Assembly: GCA_964645585.1 (NCBI GenBank)
Contig: CAZYAN010000032.1
Coordinates: 1-44,954 of the forward strand
DNA: 44,954 bases
Reading direction: 5' to 3'
DNA from: DATGSL01 sp964645585
GTDB lineage: Bacteria > Verrucomicrobiota > Verrucomicrobiia > Opitutales > T3Sed10-336
The position numbers and the translations under genes are program-made. Position 1 is the stretch's first letter, and every line of letters begins with the position of its first letter. This document shows, one piece after another, positions 9,014-17,901 of this stretch. The notes under the pieces were generated by a model, which was given only the letters and a program-made list of their open reading frames with translations, was not told where the DNA came from and did not search any database.

Positions 9014-9634
9014 TTAGAAGCCGAAGATCGAGCGTTTACCCTGCTTGACGATTTCTTCGGCGTCCTGCCAGACGGCGAGGCCTGTTTCGAGATCGGTAAC
9101 GGTCATGTAAATCATGAAATACGACTCGCTGTGACGGCCTTCCTTGCGGCGCAGCTGAGTGATTTCGCCGGCGAGACTGAGGCTCGGTGCGATTGCCGTG
9201 CCGGTGCGCTGCGTGGTGGTTGGATCGTAAAGCTCGGAGTTCGGCAGATTCCGACTTTCGCTTACCGCTGGATCGATCGCGCCGCGGCCGCTGTGAGCGG
9301 TCGTCGTGATCACCTTTTCGGATTTATCGAGGGCGATGGTGATCCGCTGCGTGAGCAACTGCGTGTCGATGTGCTGGGTGGTCGAATTCCGAATCGTGCT
9401 CACCATGATGACCGCGGGTCCCTCCTTTGTGTGCGCGTCGAGGCGGCCCGATTGGAGAAGCTTGTTGATCAGCCCCTCGCCTGCGATCTGGTAGTCTTTA
9501 AAATCGAGTTCATTAACCGTCATCAGGCCTTGGGTGCTGTCCGCGTCGACACGTTCGACACTTCGGCATCCGGTGAGTGCGGCGGCGCTGAGAGCAAGGG
9601 CGGCGGTGAACTGGATGGTGCGTGGAAGGATCAT
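9014..9634 (-). CDS. LpoB-like lipoprotein (penicillin-binding protein activator family)
   Basis: A 206-residue predicted outer membrane lipoprotein: the signal ends in lipobox LTGC (Cys23). The body resembles the LpoB/PF13036 family: LNSKDYQ-type DFKDYQIAGEGLINKLLQSG, then AVIMVSTIRNSTTQHIDTQLLTQRITIAL, and the terminal SYFMIYMTVTDLETGLAVW followed by a positively charged end, KQGKRSIFGF. In E. coli LpoB reaches through the periplasm to stimulate PBP1b; whether this protein does so is not shown, because homologues in this three-gene context occur far outside enterobacteria. It is last in an operon with the YcfL-like and COG3014 genes (12-base gap). Confidence 0.85.
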   Translation of the reverse strand: MILPRTIQFTAALALSAAALTGCRSVERVDADSTQGLMTVNELDFKDYQIAGEGLINKLLQSGRLDAHTKEGPAVIMVSTIRNSTTQHIDTQLLTQRITIALDKSEKVITTTAHSGRGAIDPAVSESRNLPNSELYDPTTTQRTGTAIAPSLSLAGEITQLRRKEGRHSESYFMIYMTVTDLETGLAVWQDAEEIVKQGKRSIFGF

Positions 9635-9646
9635 GGCGAAAGAATG

Positions 9647-10078
9647 TTAGCGAGGTTGGTGTTCGCTGATTTGAAAACGAAAATCGGCGGCGCGCGGTGT
9701 CGGCGCTGTAGCGGTGAGAGAAACCGATTCGCCCGGTTCGAGCGATCGGACGACCCAGGTCGATGCGGGAGTTGGAATATGCATGCCGTTTTGGTCGATC
9801 CAGTCGTAGCGGTATTGAAACTGGATCTTGGCGCTCGTCGTGTTGCGAACCGTCGTTTGGACCGTCCGCAGGTCGCCGGTGAATGCCTGATTCAAATATT
9901 CAATTTCCAAATCCCGTGCGAGCGCGCGGTCGAGGATAATCCGCTTGTCGAGGACGACGTCCATCGAGGCCGACGGCCGGGCCGGTTCGATCACATTGGT
10001 TCCGGTTTTGCAGCCGGAGACGAACGCGAGCGCGCCGGTGAAAAGGAGGGCGAAAACAAAAGGAAAATGCCTGCTCAT
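9647..10078 (-). CDS. YcfL-like (DUF1425) lipoprotein
   Basis: A 143-residue lipoprotein with lipobox VSGC (Cys23). The rest is one beta-rich domain of the YcfL/DUF1425 type: LEIEYLNQAFTGDLRTVQ, VRNTTSAKIQFQYRYDWID, GM with a proline, then WVVRSLEPGESVSLTATAP and ADFRFQI. The motif order (R-N-x-T, Y-x-W-x-D-x-x-G) is what I recall for the family. It is the middle gene of the operon, 13 bases after the COG3014 gene and 12 before the LpoB-like gene. The same three families are neighbours in Vibrio and other gamma-proteobacteria as I recall. Probable periplasmic location; molecular role unknown. Confidence 0.85.
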   Translation of the reverse strand: MSRHFPFVFALLFTGALAFVSGCKTGTNVIEPARPSASMDVVLDKRIILDRALARDLEIEYLNQAFTGDLRTVQTTVRNTTSAKIQFQYRYDWIDQNGMHIPTPASTWVVRSLEPGESVSLTATAPTPRAADFRFQISEHQPR

Positions 10079-10091
10079 AATCGAATATCAA

Positions 10092-11513
10092 TTAGCGAAG
10101 CACGCTCGTGGCGACGCGCAAATCATGCTCATTGACACTTCGCGCGAGGACAAGAACGAAGTCGCCTTCTGGAAGTGTGACCTCTCGTGTGACCAACGGT
10201 TCATTTTTCCCGTATCCGGCGAGCGCGAGCTGAAGCGTTCCGTCAGCTGGATAATCGAATGCGGCGAACTGAAATTCTTTCCCCAGCGTTTTCCACGTCC
10301 GGGTGTCGGCGCGGTTGACAACGGCCTTGTAAAGGCTGCCGATGAGCAGACCGGCCAGATCCCAGTCATCGGTCAGCTGTTTTGCGAGCACTTCCTTGGC
10401 GATGACCGAGGACACCGTCCGGGCAATCATACCGGGCATACGGGCGCGAAATTCGGTGGCGACGATCTGATCCATGCTGGCGACTTCGGCGGTGAAGTGG
10501 CCGCCGGCGCGAAGGGCGCTGACCGGGGAAGGCTGGGAGACCAGCTCGGGAAAGGCGAATCCGGTGTATCCAAGGTCGGGCAAGATAAGGTCGACGCGCA
10601 TTTCCTGCAGGTTCGGGCCGAGCCCATTTTCAAAGAGAACGTACACGCGCGGCCGATGGAGGGCCGAGGGATTCTCGCCGTTTAAATAGTCTTGGATCCG
10701 TGCGAACTCGGCCTCGATGAACCGATTCGGAAGCGGGAGCGAGGCGAGGAGGCGGAAGTCGACTTCGGCGCGGGCCGGGTCGCGGTCGGCGAGAGCAATC
10801 AGACCCGAAAGCAGGGTGGTGAACGGATTGGAAAAATCGGCGTAGGCTTGGGCGACTGTCGGGTCGATCCGGGCGGCATTTTCGAACACGGGATTTTCCT
10901 GAATGGACGCGAGCGAGAAGTCGCTTTCGCTCGCTTCTTTTTCCGCTTCACGGATCGCTTTGCGATTCTGATCGAGCGCTTCCTGCTGGCGCTCATAGGC
11001 GCGGCGGATCTCGACGCGGGCGGCCTGGAGGTCGCTCAAGGCGAGGTAGTTCAGCGCCTTGTAGGTATTGATCATGATCCGGTCGGTCCAGGTTCCTCGG
11101 TACGGAATAGCGGCCGGGTTGGTGAAAAGCGCCCCGGCTTCGGCGGCACCGCCTCGAACGGTGAACTCCGCGCGGCTTTCGTAATCGGCAAGAATCGCTT
11201 CCGCTCGTTCAAAGTAGCGATTGCTCTCTTCGAAGCGGCCGGCCGCGTGGAAGAGCTTGCCGGTTTCCATCGTCCAGAGGAGGCGGTCGTTTGACTCAAG
11301 TTTTTTGCGATGCGATTTGTCGGTGACCACCTCGATCGCTTTTTCGACATCGCCGGAGCGGTAGGCGGAGTAGACCGAGCGGAACTGGTTGTCGTAGGTC
11401 GTGACCGTTGAGCATGCGCTGCTGGCCGCCGCCGCTGCCGTTGCCAAGAATGCGAGCGCGAGTCTCCGGCGGCGGGTGAAATAGGCGGCAATAGTTTGAA
11501 CGGTGCAATTCAC
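10092..11513 (-). CDS. COG3014 family TPR-containing lipoprotein
   Basis: A 473-residue protein of the COG3014 family. The signal has four arginines (TRRRR) and an alanine-rich core ending in SSAC (Cys34). Residues ~40-230 are TPR-like helices: FRSVYSAYRSGDVEKAIEV, LFHAAGRFEESNRYFERAE, YLALSDLQAARVEIRRAY and LIALADRDPARAEVDFRLL. The C-terminal half is a mixed domain with VYVLFENGLGPNLQEMRVD, an ALRAGGHFTAEVASMDQIVATEF segment and a beta-rich end. It is first in the lipoprotein operon and so likely carries the promoter, in the 140-base gap shared with the divergent GspF-like gene. TPRs suggest a scaffold for partner proteins, possibly the two lipoproteins after it. Function is not established. 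Confidence 0.85.
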   Translation of the reverse strand: MNCTVQTIAAYFTRRRRLALAFLATAAAAASSACSTVTTYDNQFRSVYSAYRSGDVEKAIEVVTDKSHRKKLESNDRLLWTMETGKLFHAAGRFEESNRYFERAEAILADYESRAEFTVRGGAAEAGALFTNPAAIPYRGTWTDRIMINTYKALNYLALSDLQAARVEIRRAYERQQEALDQNRKAIREAEKEASESDFSLASIQENPVFENAARIDPTVAQAYADFSNPFTTLLSGLIALADRDPARAEVDFRLLASLPLPNRFIEAEFARIQDYLNGENPSALHRPRVYVLFENGLGPNLQEMRVDLILPDLGYTGFAFPELVSQPSPVSALRAGGHFTAEVASMDQIVATEFRARMPGMIARTVSSVIAKEVLAKQLTDDWDLAGLLIGSLYKAVVNRADTRTWKTLGKEFQFAAFDYPADGTLQLALAGYGKNEPLVTREVTLPEGDFVLVLARSVNEHDLRVATSVLR

Positions 11514-11653
11514 GTGGAAAATCGGTCTGGCGGGACCCCGGTGGCTGCAAAATCAGATCGCGTTTCCGGCGGATTGTTCGGAGTATTCTGCCGGTTCTCT
11601 CCGAGGGCCAGTGTTTTTAGCGCTGGTCGACGTTGATGTAGCGCCGGTTAAAA

Positions 11654-12604
11654 ATGGCGGTTTCCAACAAAAAACTCTCGCGCTGGTATCGCGAACTCTC
11701 GCAGCAATTGCGAGCCGGCTTTCCGCTGCCGCGTGCGCTCGAGTCCGCGGGTGGAATTCCGATCCGAGACCGCCGGCGTTTTGCTGAACGGTTGCGCGCG
11801 GGAGAGCCGGTCGATTCGGTTTTAGCCGCGGCGCCGCGCTGGATGCCGGAAGTCGACCGGTTTGTGCTCTCATCCGCTGCCCAAAGCGGCAGACTTTCCG
11901 AGACCCTGCTGGTGCTCTCGGAGCAGCACGCGCATGCCGGCCGGCAGGCGGCTCGCGCGCTGAGCGGCGCCATTTATCCGCTCTTTCTCGTTCACTTCGC
12001 CATTTTGGTGCTGCCGCTTCAGTTGTTGATCATGGAGAGCGTCTCGGCTTACTTGCGCGCGGTGATGCCGCTCCTGATTCCGCTTTGGCTGGTGCTGGGA
12101 GTGGTTGCTTGGGCCGCGATGCGGCGGCACCGCTGGCTGGGATTTCTCATGCGGTGGATTCCGCTGCTGCGCGGCTACCTCAAAAACCGGGCGATCGCGG
12201 ATCTGACGCTGACGCTGCGCGCCTACTTGGTGGCGGGAGAAACGATTTCAGTCGCGTGGTTCGGTGCGGCCCGCGCCTGCGGGGATCGCGGCCTGCGCAA
12301 ACTCGGTATGAAAATCGCGGAAGAGGCGCAGCGGGGGATTTCGCCTGGAGAGCAGCTTAATGGCGTTCGCCGCTTGCCGGAGGAATTTATCGCGCTTTAC
12401 CAGAGCGGCGAACTGAGCGGCCAGCTCGACGAGAATCTTGATCACCTGTGGGAAATGTATTCCGAACGGGCGACGGCGAAGCTGCTCAGCGCAAGCTTTT
12501 GGTATCCGAAGGTGCTTCTTATCCTTGTGGCGCTTTTAGTGGCCTGGATGATCATCCGTGCCTACCTCGCTCAATTGGGATCCTACATGAACCTGCTTGA
12601 GTGA
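11654..12604 (+). CDS. GspF/PilC-family inner-membrane platform protein (short)
   Basis: A 316-residue member of the type II secretion F family. Two GspF domains are visible: residues ~5-110 (SRWYRELSQQLRAGFPLPRALE, then LSSAAQSGRLSETLLVLSEQ) and ~180-300 (LTLRAYLVAGETISVAWFGA, then FIALYQSGELSGQLDENLDHL). Each is followed by membrane segments: ~105-130, ~135-160 and a C-terminal one at ~285-308. It lacks the longer N-terminal extension of PilC, so it is shorter than the 385-residue paralogue at 19265-20421. The sequence is diverged, and GspF signatures are weaker than in that paralogue. No pilin or ATPase is adjacent; the ATPase at 36048-37811 is the nearest candidate partner. Confidence 0.88.
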   Translation: MAVSNKKLSRWYRELSQQLRAGFPLPRALESAGGIPIRDRRRFAERLRAGEPVDSVLAAAPRWMPEVDRFVLSSAAQSGRLSETLLVLSEQHAHAGRQAARALSGAIYPLFLVHFAILVLPLQLLIMESVSAYLRAVMPLLIPLWLVLGVVAWAAMRRHRWLGFLMRWIPLLRGYLKNRAIADLTLTLRAYLVAGETISVAWFGAARACGDRGLRKLGMKIAEEAQRGISPGEQLNGVRRLPEEFIALYQSGELSGQLDENLDHLWEMYSERATAKLLSASFWYPKVLLILVALLVAWMIIRAYLAQLGSYMNLLE

Positions 12605-12680
12605 GGCGGGCAGGAAGACGACTGGAGGAAGGGCGAACGTGGTTCCGCGACGAGGGAGATACACGCGTCACGTTGTCAGG

Positions 12681-13409
12681 TCACGGAGCGGCCGGTTCTT
12701 CGGTCTCCGCGGAATCCGCCTCGGCCGGTTCCTCCTTAGGCTGGGGGAAAGACTGTTCGAGGCTGCGAGCCCGGCTTGCCCAGAGCTGGGAGTGATCGAG
12801 TTCGCTGATCCGTGCGATGTGATCGCGGGCTGTATCGAACTGACCGAGCTCGGCGGCCAGTGTGGCGGCGTGGTAATGCGCTTCCGCGCGAACCGCCGAA
12901 AAATTTGTCGCGTCGCGAGCGACGGATTCAAAGTGTTCGAGAGCGGCCTGGGTTTCACCATTCAGCGCAAAAGAGGCCCCGATACCGATCTTTGCGCGTC
13001 CTGCGATGACGTCCGGCAGAAGGTCCGCGGCCGACTGGTAGTAGCGGACGGCGTCGTTGTACTCCGCATTGGAGAAGTGGTAGTCCGCGATTTCGAGCAA
13101 GGCTGCTCCGGCCAGCGGGTGCGGGGCGTATTCTTCGGCAAAGGCCTTCCGCTCGTCGATGGACAGGGCCGTCTGATAAGCGGCGGTGATTTGCTGCTCG
13201 CGCTGTCCCTGAAGCCAGGCGGCAATGCCCCAGCCGGCAAAGACCAGAACGATAACGGCTAGGGCCCCGACGATGAGGCGCTTGTAGTCGTTCCAAAGGA
13301 GAAAAATTTTATCCTCGAAGCTGGCGCCTTCGTAGGAGGAGTCAACCGAGACGATATTGCGCTCGTCAGATTTTGGCTGCTTTTCTTGAGGCTGCGGTTT
13401 GGTGGTCAT
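12681..13409 (-). CDS. TPR-domain single-pass membrane protein
   Basis: The ATG at 13407-13409 (MTTKPQPQ) gives 242 residues and was preferred to the far upstream start. A charged cytoplasmic stretch is followed by one membrane helix (LIVGALAVIVLVFAGWGIAAW, about residues 44-64). The rest is helical with TPR units: ALLEIADYHFSNAEYNDAVRYY, AKIGIGASFALNGETQAALEHF and AHYHAATLAAELGQFDTARDH. An acidic, alanine-rich tail ends the protein. The architecture matches YfgM-like tetratricopeptide proteins that hold periplasmic chaperone partners, but the sequence alone does not prove that relation. It is convergent with the GspF-like gene, 76 bases apart. Confidence 0.8.
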   Translation of the reverse strand: MTTKPQPQEKQPKSDERNIVSVDSSYEGASFEDKIFLLWNDYKRLIVGALAVIVLVFAGWGIAAWLQGQREQQITAAYQTALSIDERKAFAEEYAPHPLAGAALLEIADYHFSNAEYNDAVRYYQSAADLLPDVIAGRAKIGIGASFALNGETQAALEHFESVARDATNFSAVRAEAHYHAATLAAELGQFDTARDHIARISELDHSQLWASRARSLEQSFPQPKEEPAEADSAETEEPAAP

Positions 13410-13523
13410 TTCTGATAGGAAGTGGCGAAGAGGCCGCGTGCAAACGACAAACGAGCGCCGCGTTCCGGCCGGCGCCATTAAAAGGGAAAACTAAAGTGCG
13501 AGGGAAGGGAAAGAGTCAAATTG

Positions 13524-13558
13524 GATTTTCGATTTTCGATTTTCGATTTTGGATTTGA
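13524..13558. repeat. Heptanucleotide tandem repeat, GATTTTC
   Basis: Five 7-base units: GATTTTC three times (13524-13544), then GATTTTG and GATTTGA. It lies in the gap between the TPR gene and purU. A related GGATTTTGGATC stretch lies before alaS, near 29599-29612. Confidence 0.75.
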
Positions 13559-13591
13559 GACGAGAAGGCAGGGGAGGGATTTTCGGCGGGA

Positions 13592-14455
13592 TCAGTCGAA
13601 AACGACGGTTTTGCGGCCGTAAATGAGAACACGGTTTTCAGCGTGCCAGGCGACGGCTTGGGAAAGAACGAGCTTTTCGAGGTCGCGGCCTTTGCGGATC
13701 AGGTCGCGGACGCCGTGGCGATGGGTGACGCGCGCGACGTCCTGCTGGATGATCGGGCCGTCATCGAGAACCTCGGTCGCATAATGGGCCGTGGCCCCGA
13801 TCAGTTTGACGCCGCGGGCGTGAGCCTGGTGATACGGCCGTCCGCCCGCAAAAGCCGGAAGAAACGAGTGGTGAATGTTGATGACCGGCCGGCGGAGCGC
13901 CCGGAGAAATTCTCCGGACAAGACCTGCATGTAGCGAGCCATGACGATGAACTCGACCCGATGATCCGTGAAGATTTGGAGTTGCAGTTTTTCCGCGGCG
14001 TCCTTTCGGCCGGACGTGACCGGCACATGATGAAACGGGAGGCCGTAGTGTTCAGCGGCATCGCGCAAGGTGTCGTGATTGGAAACGACGCAGGCGATGT
14101 CTCCCTGGAATTCTCCCGCTTTCCAGCGAAGAGCGAGGTCGTGAAAACAGTGGTCAAACTTGGAGACCATCACTGCGAACTTCGGGCGGTGGGACGACAG
14201 AGCGAGCCGAACGTTCATGCCGATCGAGGAGGCAAATTCGCTGAAGGCGGCCGCTTCCGCCCGCGCATCGTTTTTCGGCAGCCATTCGACGCGCTGAAAG
14301 AAGATTCCCTCTTCCTGATCCCGATGCTGGTCCGCGTGAATAATGTTGCCGCCTCGCTGGAAGATCCAGCCCGATACGCGTGCGACGATGCCGGCCTGGT
14401 CCGGTCCGGACAGAAGGGCGACAAGTGTATCGCCGCGGTCGCGGGTCTCGCTCAT
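13592..14455 (-). CDS. purU: Formyltetrahydrofolate deformylase
   Basis: A 287-residue PurU, which hydrolyses 10-formyl-tetrahydrofolate to tetrahydrofolate and formate, balancing one-carbon units and feeding formate to PurT. An N-terminal ACT domain (residues ~9-85, LSGPDQAGIVARVSGWIF, then GGNIIHADQH) is followed by a formyltransferase-type hydrolase domain. The catalytic region is visible: VINIHHSFLPAFAGGRPYHQA with the Asn and His, GATAHYATEVLDDGPII with the Asp, and DFIVMARYMQVLS-like FIVMARYMQVLS. The length is standard. The start codon overlaps the carB stop by four bases (ATGA type), so the two are cotranscribed and translationally coupled. Confidence 0.95.
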   Translation of the reverse strand: MSETRDRGDTLVALLSGPDQAGIVARVSGWIFQRGGNIIHADQHRDQEEGIFFQRVEWLPKNDARAEAAAFSEFASSIGMNVRLALSSHRPKFAVMVSKFDHCFHDLALRWKAGEFQGDIACVVSNHDTLRDAAEHYGLPFHHVPVTSGRKDAAEKLQLQIFTDHRVEFIVMARYMQVLSGEFLRALRRPVINIHHSFLPAFAGGRPYHQAHARGVKLIGATAHYATEVLDDGPIIQQDVARVTHRHGVRDLIRKGRDLEKLVLSQAVAWHAENRVLIYGRKTVVFD

Positions 14456-17400
14456 GCCCGATCCTGCTTCTCCGCCTGACGAGCGTAGAAAGCCTGAACC
14501 GATCGCACGCCCATCCCCTTTTCGCGGAGGGCGCGGATACCGTTGATGGCGGCGTTTGAGGCGGAAATCGACGTCATAATGCAGACATCGTGGGCGACCG
14601 CGACGGTGCGAATCTTGTTTTCGTCACGCAGAGGGATCATGCCCGACGGGGTGTTGATGATCATCTGAATGTCGTCGTTTTTGATCATGTCGACCACATT
14701 GGGACGGCCTTCGTCGAGTTTGAAAAGGCGATGAACCGGGATGCCGTTTGCGGCGAGTTTTTCCGCGGTGCCGCTGGTCGAATAAATTTTGAATCCGAGA
14801 TCGATGAGCTGGCGCGCCAGGGCGACCGCCTCATTTTTGTCGCGATCCTTGACGCTGAGGAAGATGTTGCCACTGAGCGGAAGCGGAGGGTTCGCGGCCA
14901 TTTGCGTTTTGGCGAACGCGACCCCGAGGTCGTCGTCGAGCCCCATCACCTCGCCGGTGCTTCGCATTTCCGGGCCGAGTGAAACCGATGCTCCGGCGAA
15001 CCGCGCGAACGGGAAGACAGCCTCTTTGACGCACCAGTGCTTCGGAATGATCTCGTCCGTGAATCCGAGTTCCTTTAAGGTGGCGCCGGCCATCACGCGC
15101 GCGGCGAGTTTTGCGAGCGGCACGCCGATCGCTTTGCTGACAAAGGGAATGGTGCGCGAGGCGCGCGGGTTGACCTCGAGGATGTAGAGCTGTCCGTCCT
15201 TGATCGCGAACTGGATGTTCATCAGGCCGATCACCTTCAATTCGCGCGCGAGCGCGCGGCTGGCCTGGCGAACCTGGGCGAGCATCTCCTCGCAGAGGGT
15301 GTGGGGCGGCATCACCATCGCGGCGTCGCCGCTGTGCACGCCGGCAAATTCGACGTGTTCGAGCATCCCGCCGACGATGGTGGTTTCGCCGTCGGAGATG
15401 CAATCGACATCGAGCTCGATCGCGTCTTCCAGGAACTTGTCGATCAGGACCGGTTTATCGGGCGAGGCATCGAACGCCTGGCGAACGACGGCCTTAAGCT
15501 CATCCATTTGATAAACGGTAAACATCCCGCGGCCGCCGAGGACGAACGACGGGCGGAGGAGGATTGGAAATCCGATTTGCTCGGCGATCGCGTACGCTTC
15601 CTCCTCGGTCATCGCTGTGCCGTTGGCCGGCTGCTTGAGGTCGAGCTTTTCGAGCGCGGCGGCGAAGAGCTTCCGGTCTTCCGCCATATCGATGCTTTCC
15701 GGCGATGTGCCGATGATGGTAACACCGTTTTTCTTGAGGTCGGCCGCCAGGTTGAGCGGGGTTTGTCCGCCAAACTGGACGATCGCGCCCGAACATTTTT
15801 CCTGGCGGTAGATCTCGAGAACGCTTTCGAGGGTCAGCGGTTCGAAATACAGCCGGTCTGAGGTATCGTAATCGGTCGAGACCGTTTCGGGATTGGAGTT
15901 GACCATCACGGTCTCGAAACCGGCTTCGCGCAAGGCGAACGACGCGTGGACGCAGCAGTAGTCGAACTCGATCCCTTGGCCGATCCGGTTGGGACCGCCG
16001 CCGAGGATGAGGATCTTTTTCCGGTCGGACGGTACCAATTCATTCTCCTGTCCAAAGCTCGAATAGAAATATGGCGTAAACGCTTCGAACTCTGCCGCGC
16101 ACGTATCGACGAGGCGGAAGGTGGTCAGAATTCCGTGTTCTTTTCGCTTTTTACGCACGGATTCCGGATCGCTTTTCAGCAAGTGCGCCAACTGGAGATC
16201 GCTGAATCCGTATCCTTTCGCTTGGCGCAATTGGAAGGCGGAGAGCGACTCGAGGGTGCTGTTGCGCAGGCGTTCCTCCATTAGGTAAAGCTGTTGCAAC
16301 TGGTGGAGGAACCACGGGTCGATGTGGGTCAGGCCATGGAGTTTTTCGATCGTGAATCCCGCCTTGAACGCGTAGCGAATATAGAAAATGCGCTCGGCGT
16401 TCGGGCGGACGAGCCGGGCGTTGAGCACGTTTTCGTCGGGAATTTCGTCGTCGCCGAACTTGCCGCCGCCGCCGAAGCCGCGCGATCCGATTTCGAGGGA
16501 GCGGATCGCTTTTTGGAACGACTCTTTGAAGGTGCGGCCGATCGCCATCGCTTCACCGACACTTTTCATCGACGAGGTGAGGGTCGTGTCGGCTCCCGGA
16601 AATTTTTCGAACGCGAAGCGGGGGATTTTGGTGACGACATAGTCGATCGTCGGTTCGAAGCTCGCCGGGGTGAGGCGGGTGATGTCGTTTTGAATTTCGT
16701 CGAGGGAGTAACCGATCGCGAGCTTGGCCGCGATTTTGGCGATGGGGAAACCGGTGGCCTTGGAAGCGAGCGCCGAGCTTCGCGAGACGCGCGGATTCAT
16801 CTCAATGACGACCATCCGGCCGTTTTCCGGATTGACCGAAAACTGGATGTTGCTGCCGCCGGTTTCGACTCCGATCTCCCGAATGACCGCGAACGACGCG
16901 TCGCGCATGAGCTGATACTCTTTGTCGGTTAGCGTCATCGCCGGGGCGACGGTGATCGAGTCCCCGGTGTGAACGCCCATCGGATCAAAGTTTTCGATCG
17001 AGCAGATGACGACGCACTGGTCTTTGCAGTCGCGCATCACCTCCATTTCGAATTCTTTCCAGCCGAGCAAGCATTCCTCGATCAGCACCTCATGGACGGG
17101 CGAGAGATCGAGGCCGCGGGTAACGATTTCCTCAAATTCCTCGACGTTGTAGGCGATGCCTCCGCCGGAACCGCCCATGGTGAAGCTCGGGCGAATAATG
17201 AGTGGATAGGCGCCGATTTCGCGCGCGGCGGCCCGGGCTTCCTCCATCGATTTGACGGTTGCCGACTGGGCGACGTCGAGGCCGATCTTCCTCATCGCCT
17301 CTTTGAAGAGCTCGCGGTCCTCTCCCTTTCTGATGGCGTCTGGCCGAGCGCCGATCATCTCAACATTGTATTTTTCGAGGATGCCGCGCTCGTCGAGTTC

Positions 17401-17700
17401 AAGCGAGAGGTTCAGTGCTGTCTGCCCTCCGAGCGTCGGGAGCAGTGCGCTGGGCCGTTCGGCCGCGATAATCTTCTCCAGGGCTTCGCAGGTCAGCGGC
17501 TCGATATACGTGACGTCCGCGAAATCCGGATCCGTCATAATCGTCGCGGGATTGCTGTTGACAAGCACGACACGAAAGCCCTCCTCCCGGAGGGCTTTGC
17601 AGGCTTGCGTGCCGCTATAGTCGAACTCCGCGGCCTGTCCGATGATGATCGGGCCCGATCCGATGATTAGGATGCTTTCGATGTCTGTGCGTTTAGGCAT
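14452..17700 (-). CDS. carB: Carbamoyl-phosphate synthase large subunit
   Basis: A 1082-residue CarB, producing carbamoyl phosphate from bicarbonate, ATP and glutamine-derived ammonia for arginine and pyrimidine synthesis. The ATG at 17700 (MPKRTDIESILIIGSGP) is the conventional start; 16 upstream residues in the open frame are not used. Both synthetase halves are present: the first with FDYSGTQACKALREEG and MNPRVSRSSALASKATG, the second with ILGGGPNRIGQGIEFDYC and VNPRASRTIPFVSKAIG. The C-terminal MGS-like allosteric domain follows (KIYSTSGTAEKLAANGIPV, TPSG). No carA is in the window. It is cotranscribed with purU through a four-base overlap, which is not a pairing I know as usual. Confidence 0.97.
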   Translation of the reverse strand: MPKRTDIESILIIGSGPIIIGQAAEFDYSGTQACKALREEGFRVVLVNSNPATIMTDPDFADVTYIEPLTCEALEKIIAAERPSALLPTLGGQTALNLSLELDERGILEKYNVEMIGARPDAIRKGEDRELFKEAMRKIGLDVAQSATVKSMEEARAAAREIGAYPLIIRPSFTMGGSGGGIAYNVEEFEEIVTRGLDLSPVHEVLIEECLLGWKEFEMEVMRDCKDQCVVICSIENFDPMGVHTGDSITVAPAMTLTDKEYQLMRDASFAVIREIGVETGGSNIQFSVNPENGRMVVIEMNPRVSRSSALASKATGFPIAKIAAKLAIGYSLDEIQNDITRLTPASFEPTIDYVVTKIPRFAFEKFPGADTTLTSSMKSVGEAMAIGRTFKESFQKAIRSLEIGSRGFGGGGKFGDDEIPDENVLNARLVRPNAERIFYIRYAFKAGFTIEKLHGLTHIDPWFLHQLQQLYLMEERLRNSTLESLSAFQLRQAKGYGFSDLQLAHLLKSDPESVRKKRKEHGILTTFRLVDTCAAEFEAFTPYFYSSFGQENELVPSDRKKILILGGGPNRIGQGIEFDYCCVHASFALREAGFETVMVNSNPETVSTDYDTSDRLYFEPLTLESVLEIYRQEKCSGAIVQFGGQTPLNLAADLKKNGVTIIGTSPESIDMAEDRKLFAAALEKLDLKQPANGTAMTEEEAYAIAEQIGFPILLRPSFVLGGRGMFTVYQMDELKAVVRQAFDASPDKPVLIDKFLEDAIELDVDCISDGETTIVGGMLEHVEFAGVHSGDAAMVMPPHTLCEEMLAQVRQASRALARELKVIGLMNIQFAIKDGQLYILEVNPRASRTIPFVSKAIGVPLAKLAARVMAGATLKELGFTDEIIPKHWCVKEAVFPFARFAGASVSLGPEMRSTGEVMGLDDDLGVAFAKTQMAANPPLPLSGNIFLSVKDRDKNEAVALARQLIDLGFKIYSTSGTAEKLAANGIPVHRLFKLDEGRPNVVDMIKNDDIQMIINTPSGMIPLRDENKIRTVAVAHDVCIMTSISASNAAINGIRALREKGMGVRSVQAFYARQAEKQDRA

Positions 17701-17901
17701 ACCGGAAAAAGTCCCCGTTTTTTCTAGAAGAGCGACACACGCGTGCAAGTGAGAAAGTCCGGAATCTGGATTCCGTGCATAAATTCAGGGGCGCGTCCGC
17801 GTTGGACAGGCAGTGAAACCGCCGTTCTGTCGAGTTGAAAACGGCCTCCGTTTCCGCTTCCCCGGATGAAGCGCGGCGCAAATTGAAATGGAGAATTCCC
17901 G

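Noticed and set aside
8933..10135. A 400-codon plus-strand open frame
   Set aside because: Antisense to the LpoB-like and YcfL-like genes, which have signal peptides and family motifs. High GC makes long antisense frames common.
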